Positions 59,407 to 64,000 of a DNA stretch of 64,000 bases are shown piece by piece. Under the pieces are notes generated by a model. That model searched no databases and was not told the origin of the DNA. It saw nothing but the letters and a program-made list of their open reading frames with translations. This DNA is from VAZQ01 sp036498625 (GTDB lineage: Bacteria > Pseudomonadota > Alphaproteobacteria > Rhizobiales > Xanthobacteraceae). Location of the stretch: the NCBI GenBank assembly GCA_036498625.1, contig DASYFD010000034.1, positions 1-64,000 on the forward strand, written 5' to 3'. A program made the position numbers and the translations under genes. Numbering within the stretch: the first letter of the stretch is position 1; every line of letters begins with the position of its first letter.

Positions 59407-59922
59407 TTATCGGGCTGAATGCAGGGTCCGGGCGATGCGCGCCGCGATCGGATCGTAGACCGCCTTGGCGTCGCGCCCATAGGTAATCACGAACCCGTGG
59501 ATGGTATCGACGTCCTTGCGTTTGACGAAAATATACCTCTCGTAGAAGATCGATCCGCCCCGATAGCCGGACAGCACCAACCAATTGCTGCCGCTCGCCC
59601 GCAAGGTGACCTCGTCGTAGTCGGAGCTGGCGCCACGCAGAAACGCCTCGTAGGTCGCGGGTGTATCGCCGTCGACATTCAGGCTGGCGAATATCGCCAG
59701 CTTGGCTCCATCCTTGGCCATGAAGCTCTGCCCGTCGCCGTTCTCCGGCGGCCTTTCGGGGCGGAACCGATCGGCCGGATATTCAGCGGCCGTGCCATAG
59801 CGGGCGTTGAGGTAGAGCTTCCAGGCTTCGGCTCCCGCTTCCCGGACCGAAGCGACCAACAACAATCCCGTCAGGAATGCGGCCGGGAAAGCTGCCGAAG
59901 TTTCCATGATCCAAGATCGCAT
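59407..59922 (-). CDS. Secreted protein of unknown function
   Basis: A 171-residue protein with a signal peptide (PAAFLTGLLLVASVREAGA) and a compact mature domain: WKLYLNARYGTAAEYPADRF, SFMAKDGAKLAIFAS and FVKRKDVDTIHGFVITYG. I do not recognise the family. It follows the GYF/MORN membrane gene; a GTG 51 bases earlier overlaps that gene's stop and could be the start instead, but the ATG used here puts the signal peptide at the N-terminus. Confidence 0.7.
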   Translation of the reverse strand: MRSWIMETSAAFPAAFLTGLLLVASVREAGAEAWKLYLNARYGTAAEYPADRFRPERPPENGDGQSFMAKDGAKLAIFASLNVDGDTPATYEAFLRGASSDYDEVTLRASGSNWLVLSGYRGGSIFYERYIFVKRKDVDTIHGFVITYGRDAKAVYDPIAARIARTLHSAR

Positions 59923-59969
59923 GGGTCCGACTCCCGATCTCTTTCCGCCCGAATACGGCATGGAAGGGA

Positions 59970-60923
59970 TCACGCCCCGGCCAAGCGATCGTCAGACCAT
60001 CGGCCGGCGGTTTCGGTGCCGTCGGCCGTTACCGCCACGCCGTCGCCGTGCCGCTTGCCCTGGCGCCATTCGCCCTCATGGCGCGCGCCGCTCGCCCAGG
60101 TGAACACGCCGGGGCCGTCCGGTTTGCCCTGCTTGGCCTGCCCGGCATAACGGTCGCCATCGGTCCAGGCGCGGCTGTGACAGCCGCCGACACCGAGCAG
60201 GCCTTTGATTCGGGCGGCCTTGGCCGTGGTCTGCACGGCCCGCACAGCAAGCGGATGGTTCGGCCCGCTCGCCTTGCGGTCGCGCCGGCCATTGGGCTTC
60301 CACCGCTCCCACAGAAGCGATGAAACAGCTACGAAAACCAGGACGGCTCCGACGAGCAAAGGGACCGCCAGCCAATCCGAGTTTTCTGGCAACCCGGGAA
60401 ACAGGCTCAGCCGGCCGAGCTCGATGAGGGCATCGCATATACCCAGGCCGATCAAGCAGGCCGCAATGCCGCCGAGAAAAAGCAGCACCCGTCCACCGAG
60501 CGTGAGCTCGATCGATTCGATCGCCGCGTCGTAGCTCTCCCGCAGCATCGCAACCAGGAACCCGAAGCCGACAAGGGTGGTCCAGCCGTGCAATCCCGTC
60601 CCGAACAGCGGCACCAGCAAACCCGCTCCGATCAGCGCGGTCAGCGCCACGAACAGCCATCGTCCGCCTGTCATCTGGCCGCGGCGTGCCAACAGCGGCG
60701 CGATCCGCGGATGATCGCCCGCTGCGATCCAGCTCGCCGCGCCGTCGTCGCGGACCTGTGTGGAAGGTGCGAGCGAGCCATCGAGCACCGCCGCCAGCAG
60801 ATCGATCGGGTACACGATCTTGGCGGCGGACTTGCTCGCCGTGACATGCCAGATCGGCACAAAGGGCCCACTGTCGCTTGCCAATGTCGGGGAAACCTTA
60901 TGGAATGTCTTCCACGATACCAT
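59970..60923 (-). CDS. GYF_2 / membrane / MORN-repeat protein
   Basis: About 317 residues. The N-terminal IWHVTASKSAAKIVYPIDLLAAVL with a WIAAGDHPRI end resembles a GYF_2 domain. Four to five hydrophobic helices follow, then a cytoplasmic C-terminal segment with MORN-like units (GDRYAGQAKQGKPDGPG, GARHEGEWRQGKRHGDG). Such proteins are thought to sit at membranes as scaffolds. The start is uncertain among several Met codons; no strong ribosome site helps. Confidence 0.65.
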   Translation of the reverse strand: MVSWKTFHKVSPTLASDSGPFVPIWHVTASKSAAKIVYPIDLLAAVLDGSLAPSTQVRDDGAASWIAAGDHPRIAPLLARRGQMTGGRWLFVALTALIGAGLLVPLFGTGLHGWTTLVGFGFLVAMLRESYDAAIESIELTLGGRVLLFLGGIAACLIGLGICDALIELGRLSLFPGLPENSDWLAVPLLVGAVLVFVAVSSLLWERWKPNGRRDRKASGPNHPLAVRAVQTTAKAARIKGLLGVGGCHSRAWTDGDRYAGQAKQGKPDGPGVFTWASGARHEGEWRQGKRHGDGVAVTADGTETAGRWSDDRLAGA

Positions 60924-61043
60924 GGGCTGTTGATGCCCGCCAGGAATCAGGCGCCACCGGACCTGAAGTTTCAATCAAGCACGGAAACAAGAGCGCCGCC
61001 GAACAGCGAGATCTGCTCAAGGTCGTCACGTGGGAGGATCGAC

Positions 61044-61877
61044 ATGGCTGCCGGAATCTTCGTCAGGACCTTCGCGCTCGCAGCGGCACTGCTGACGGCG
61101 CCTGCTGGCGCGCAGGCTTTCGACGATACGAAGTATCCCGACCTGAAGGGGGCCTGGGATCGCACCACCAACCCGCGCTGGGTTCTGCCGGGAGACAAGC
61201 CGGCTCCGCTGACCGCGGAGTACCAGGCCGTTTACGACGCCAACCTGGCGGCCCAGGCCCGTGGCGAGCCGGGCGACTCCCCGCAGTGGTACTGCCTGCC
61301 GCAAGGCATGCCGATGATGATGAGTGCCTTCGACCCGATGGAATTCGTGGTGACGCCGGACATCACCTACGTCCTGATCAGTCACGTCAATGATTCCTAT
61401 CGGCGAATCTATACCGATGGGCGCGATTGGCCGAGGCAGATCGAGCCGACCTTTGCGGGCTACTCCATCGGCAAATGGACCGAGCCGGACGGCGAGGGCC
61501 GCTTCCAGGTATTGGAGGTCGAGACCCGCGCCCTCAAGAACCCGCGCACCTATGACGCCACCGGCCTGCCCTTTCACAAGGACGGCCAGAGCGTGATCCA
61601 GGAGCGGATCTACCTCGACAAGGCTGATCGCAACTTCCTCCGTAACGAGATCACGGTGATCGACCATGCATTGACCGGTCCGTGGACCGTGACGAAGAAA
61701 TATCGCCGCCTTCCGGCTCAGCCGCCGGAGTGGAGAACGCAGGTTTGTGCCGAGGCCAACTCGTATGTTCGCATCCATGACGAGGCATATTTCCTCAGCT
61801 CCGACGGCTATCTGATGCCCGTGAAGAAGGATCAGCCGCCGCCCGATCTGCGCTACTTCAATCAGCCGAGGAAGTGA
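61044..61877 (+). CDS. Secreted YPDLKG-family protein, copy E
   Basis: A 277-residue full-length member of the family arrayed at 24.7-27.9 kb. It has a signal peptide (VRTFALAAALLTAPAGAQA), then AFDDTKYPDLKGAW, PAPLTAEYQ, CLPQGMPMMM, RRIYTDGRDWP, GYSIGKW, VETRALKNPR, TVIDHALTGPWTV and a late CAEANSYV. GGGAGG lies 5' of the ATG. It is 33 kb from the array, on the other strand, and carries QGMPMM where siblings have PGMPR, the most divergent point. Confidence 0.85.
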   Translation: MAAGIFVRTFALAAALLTAPAGAQAFDDTKYPDLKGAWDRTTNPRWVLPGDKPAPLTAEYQAVYDANLAAQARGEPGDSPQWYCLPQGMPMMMSAFDPMEFVVTPDITYVLISHVNDSYRRIYTDGRDWPRQIEPTFAGYSIGKWTEPDGEGRFQVLEVETRALKNPRTYDATGLPFHKDGQSVIQERIYLDKADRNFLRNEITVIDHALTGPWTVTKKYRRLPAQPPEWRTQVCAEANSYVRIHDEAYFLSSDGYLMPVKKDQPPPDLRYFNQPRK

Positions 61878-61986
61878 CGGTGGCAACACGATCCGTAAGC
61901 GGCTGCAGCCCGATTTGCGCCGCCGGAGAATAAACGGTAAAATCGAACTCCAGGTGGCGGCCTGATCGGAGCACGGGAAGGAAGCT

Positions 61987-64000
61987 ATGGGTCGGCTCGA
62001 CGCCTGTATCGTGGTGGCCCTTATCCTGCTTGCCACTTCACCCCAGCGCAGTCACGCCCAAACTGCCGCACCGGTGCCGCCCGGCACCGTTGCGGACATC
62101 ACAGCCATTCTGGATCAGCAGAAGCCCAGTCCCGGGGCGGCAGCCAAAAAGCGTGCCGAGGCCGATGAGCCGCCTCCCGCCGGCGCGGATGCGGCGGCGT
62201 TGGCACGCTTCTACTACAAGCGCGGACAGGCACGCTCGGAGCTCGGGCGCTATGCCGATGCCATCGCGGATGCCGACAGCGCGCTGGCGGCTGGCAAGGG
62301 GCATCTCCCCCCGAACGAGATCAGCTTGATACGGCAGTTGCAGGGGCTGCAATACTACTTCACCGGCGACCTGAAGAAGGCGATGGAAATTTACCTCACG
62401 CGGGCGCGTGAGGCCATTGCGAGCGGCAACAAAGGGCCGCTGATGAACACCTATCGATTCATCAGCACGATGTTGATCCGCACCGGCGATCTCACCCAAG
62501 CCGAGACCTACGTGCGCAAGGTTCAAGCCTTGGTGTCGGAGTCGCGCAGCTGGGGCGGCTTCCCGCTCTACGGCAGCAATTGGCAAAGCGAGCTCTACGA
62601 GGCGACGGCCGGGCTCGCCGAAGCCAGGGGACGGTTTGCCGAGGCGGAAGCGTCGTATCGGCGGGCCGAGCTCTCCCGGCGCGAAACCCTTCTGGTGCTT
62701 GCGAAGTGGCCGGTCGCGCCGTCGCGAGCGGTGTTTGAGCTCAACATCGACGCGATGATCTCGGCCCAAGGACGCATGAAGGCGCGCCAGGGAAGATTGG
62801 CCGAGGCCGAGGCGGATGTACGGCGCGCGCTGCTGAACCGGCTCACGGCCGCGGGCAAGTACACCACCGGCACTGCGCAGCAGGCGGCTGCGCTCGCCGA
62901 AGTGCTGGCCCAGCAAGGTCGCTATCCGGAAGCCGAGAAGCTCGCCCGCACCGCGCTCGATATCTATCGGACCATCGGTCTCGCGGATGACGCGCAAGCG
63001 GTCGTCAACACCCTGTCTCAGATCGCGACTCTTCTTACGTTGCAGGGAAACGCTCGCGCGGCAGCGCAGATCGATGACCAGATCGATGCCGCGACCAAGT
63101 CCTGGGAGCCCAAGCGCGCAGAGCAGTTCAGCATCAATGTCGGACGCATTGCCACGCTCTATCGGACGCGCCGGGTCGATACCGGGATAGCGGCCGCCCA
63201 GATTCTGGTCACTCGGCAAACGGCCCGTTACGGCGGCGAGAGCTACAATGCGGCCTATGCGCGTGGCACGCTCGCGATCGGCCTCGCCATGGCGGGCCGC
63301 GACGCCGAGGCTCTGCGCGAATTCAAGGCCGCGATTCCGGCCTTGCTGTCGGGCTCGAGCGACACCAGTGACGACAGCGCGCTGGGTATCGTGCTGCGGG
63401 CGCATCAGATCCAGGCGACGGTGGAGCGCTACATGGGACTGCTGGCGCGCACGCAGGCCGCTACCGGCGTCGATGCCGCAGCCGAGACATTCCGTCTCGC
63501 CGAAGCCATCCGCAGCCGTTCCGTGCAGCAAGCCCTCAGCGCCTCGGGCGCGCGGGTGGCGGCGAACGATCCGGCGGTCGCGGCCCTGGTCCGCAAGGAG
63601 CAGGACACCGCGAAGCAGGTCGGCGCGCAATTGGGCCTTCTCAACAACCTGCTCGCCTTGCCGCCCGAGCAGCGCGACGACGCGGCGCTCGAAAGTCTGC
63701 GCAAGCAGATCGAGACCTTGCAGGCGGACGACACCAAAGCCAGGCAGGAGATCAGACGGCGCTTCCCGAAATATGCGGATCTGATCGACCCGAAACCGCC
63801 GACCATCGATGAGATCAAGTCGACGCTCAAGCCCGATGAGGCGCTGGTGTCGTTCTATTTCGGCAGCCTGTCGAGCTTCGCGTGGGCGGTGCCAAAGCAG
63901 GGGCCCATGGTGTTCGCCGCCATAGCGGCGAGCGGCGGCGATATCGACGCCAAGATCAAGAAGCTGCGCGCGGCGCTCGAGCCGAACGTCTCCGGAGTGA
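61987..64000 (+). CDS. TPR-CHAT protein, C-terminus beyond window
   Basis: At least 671 residues with a signal peptide (ACIVVALILLATS...SHAQ). A long alpha-helical array of tetratricopeptide-like repeats follows (RFYYKRGQARSELGRYADAI, AEVLAQQGRYPEAEKLARTAL). A long helix leads into the start of a CHAT domain (LIDPKPPTIDEIKSTLKPDEALVSFYFG). CHAT domains are caspase-like peptidases; the catalytic His and Cys would lie past the window end. GGAAGGA precedes the ATG. It is exported, unlike most CHAT proteases, so a periplasmic role is likely. Confidence 0.85.
   Translation, partial: MGRLDACIVVALILLATSPQRSHAQTAAPVPPGTVADITAILDQQKPSPGAAAKKRAEADEPPPAGADAAALARFYYKRGQARSELGRYADAIADADSALAAGKGHLPPNEISLIRQLQGLQYYFTGDLKKAMEIYLTRAREAIASGNKGPLMNTYRFISTMLIRTGDLTQAETYVRKVQALVSESRSWGGFPLYGSNWQSELYEATAGLAEARGRFAEAEASYRRAELSRRETLLVLAKWPVAPSRAVFELNIDAMISAQGRMKARQGRLAEAEADVRRALLNRLTAAGKYTTGTAQQAAALAEVLAQQGRYPEAEKLARTALDIYRTIGLADDAQAVVNTLSQIATLLTLQGNARAAAQIDDQIDAATKSWEPKRAEQFSINVGRIATLYRTRRVDTGIAAAQILVTRQTARYGGESYNAAYARGTLAIGLAMAGRDAEALREFKAAIPALLSGSSDTSDDSALGIVLRAHQIQATVERYMGLLARTQAATGVDAAAETFRLAEAIRSRSVQQALSASGARVAANDPAVAALVRKEQDTAKQVGAQLGLLNNLLALPPEQRDDAALESLRKQIETLQADDTKARQEIRRRFPKYADLIDPKPPTIDEIKSTLKPDEALVSFYFGSLSSFAWAVPKQGPMVFAAIAASGGDIDAKIKKLRAALEPNVSGV

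Overview
GC-rich window (roughly 65-70% G+C by eye) with Tat-type signal sequences, the aerobic set of cobalamin genes and short dispersed palindromes of the kind common in Hyphomicrobiales (Rhizobiales). The best guess is an alphaproteobacterium of the Bradyrhizobium/Xanthobacteraceae side. There is no rRNA, tRNA, CRISPR array or clear insertion sequence.

Region 1 (1-7.7 kb) holds two export-type gene sets of unknown function. One is a DUF1800/DUF1501 pair on +. The other is a facing - strand operon of a CxxCH-containing DUF1587/1592/1588/1585 protein, a DUF1552 protein and a secreted ankyrin-repeat protein. After an AT-richer gap, region 2 (8.2-11.3 kb, -) carries an apbE-nosR pair: a flavinyltransferase and its likely NosR-type polyferredoxin target, with no nosZ nearby. 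Region 3 (11.5-21.5 kb) looks like uptake and catabolism of an organic acid. It has an SsuABC/TauABC-type transporter with one ATPase, two permeases and two paralogous binding proteins, then an SDR, a cupin, an FAD monooxygenase, a UbiD-type decarboxylase and a third, signal-less binding protein.

Region 4 (21.5-28.4 kb, all -) is the best candidate for an undescribed system. It contains a five-gene membrane operon (54-aa ORF, 464-aa internally duplicated membrane protein, 37-aa single-TM protein, 162-aa membrane protein, periplasmic GlcG/HbpS-like protein). Upstream of it are four tandem copies of a secreted ~280-aa family, one of them with a large in-frame internal deletion, then a decayed fifth copy and a DUF6152 protein. 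A further full-length copy lies at 61.0 kb.

Region 5 (28.6-51.5 kb) is a large cobalamin cluster: cobC, cobD, cobQ, cobO, cobP/U, then (behind a B12 riboswitch) DUF1636, cobW, cobN, cobG, cobH, cobI, cobJ, and cobK, cobL, cobE, cobM, cbiD, cobB, cobT, cobS. It encodes most steps from precorrin-2 to cobalamin. cobF is not seen and cbiD is present instead; cobA and the small cobaltochelatase subunits are also absent. A HigBA toxin-antitoxin module, a ParD antitoxin remnant and a PEBP-family gene sit inside the cluster. Two cob genes carry in-frame palindromic hairpins.

Region 6 (51.8-64 kb) is mixed: a sulfotransferase-like gene, a ParB-like protein, a response regulator with an HPt-like partner, a cytidine/guanine-deaminase-type enzyme, a zinc-ribbon protein, a marR-emrA-emrB efflux operon with a palindromic operator, two small envelope genes, the fifth full-length family copy, and a TPR-CHAT protein cut by the window end.
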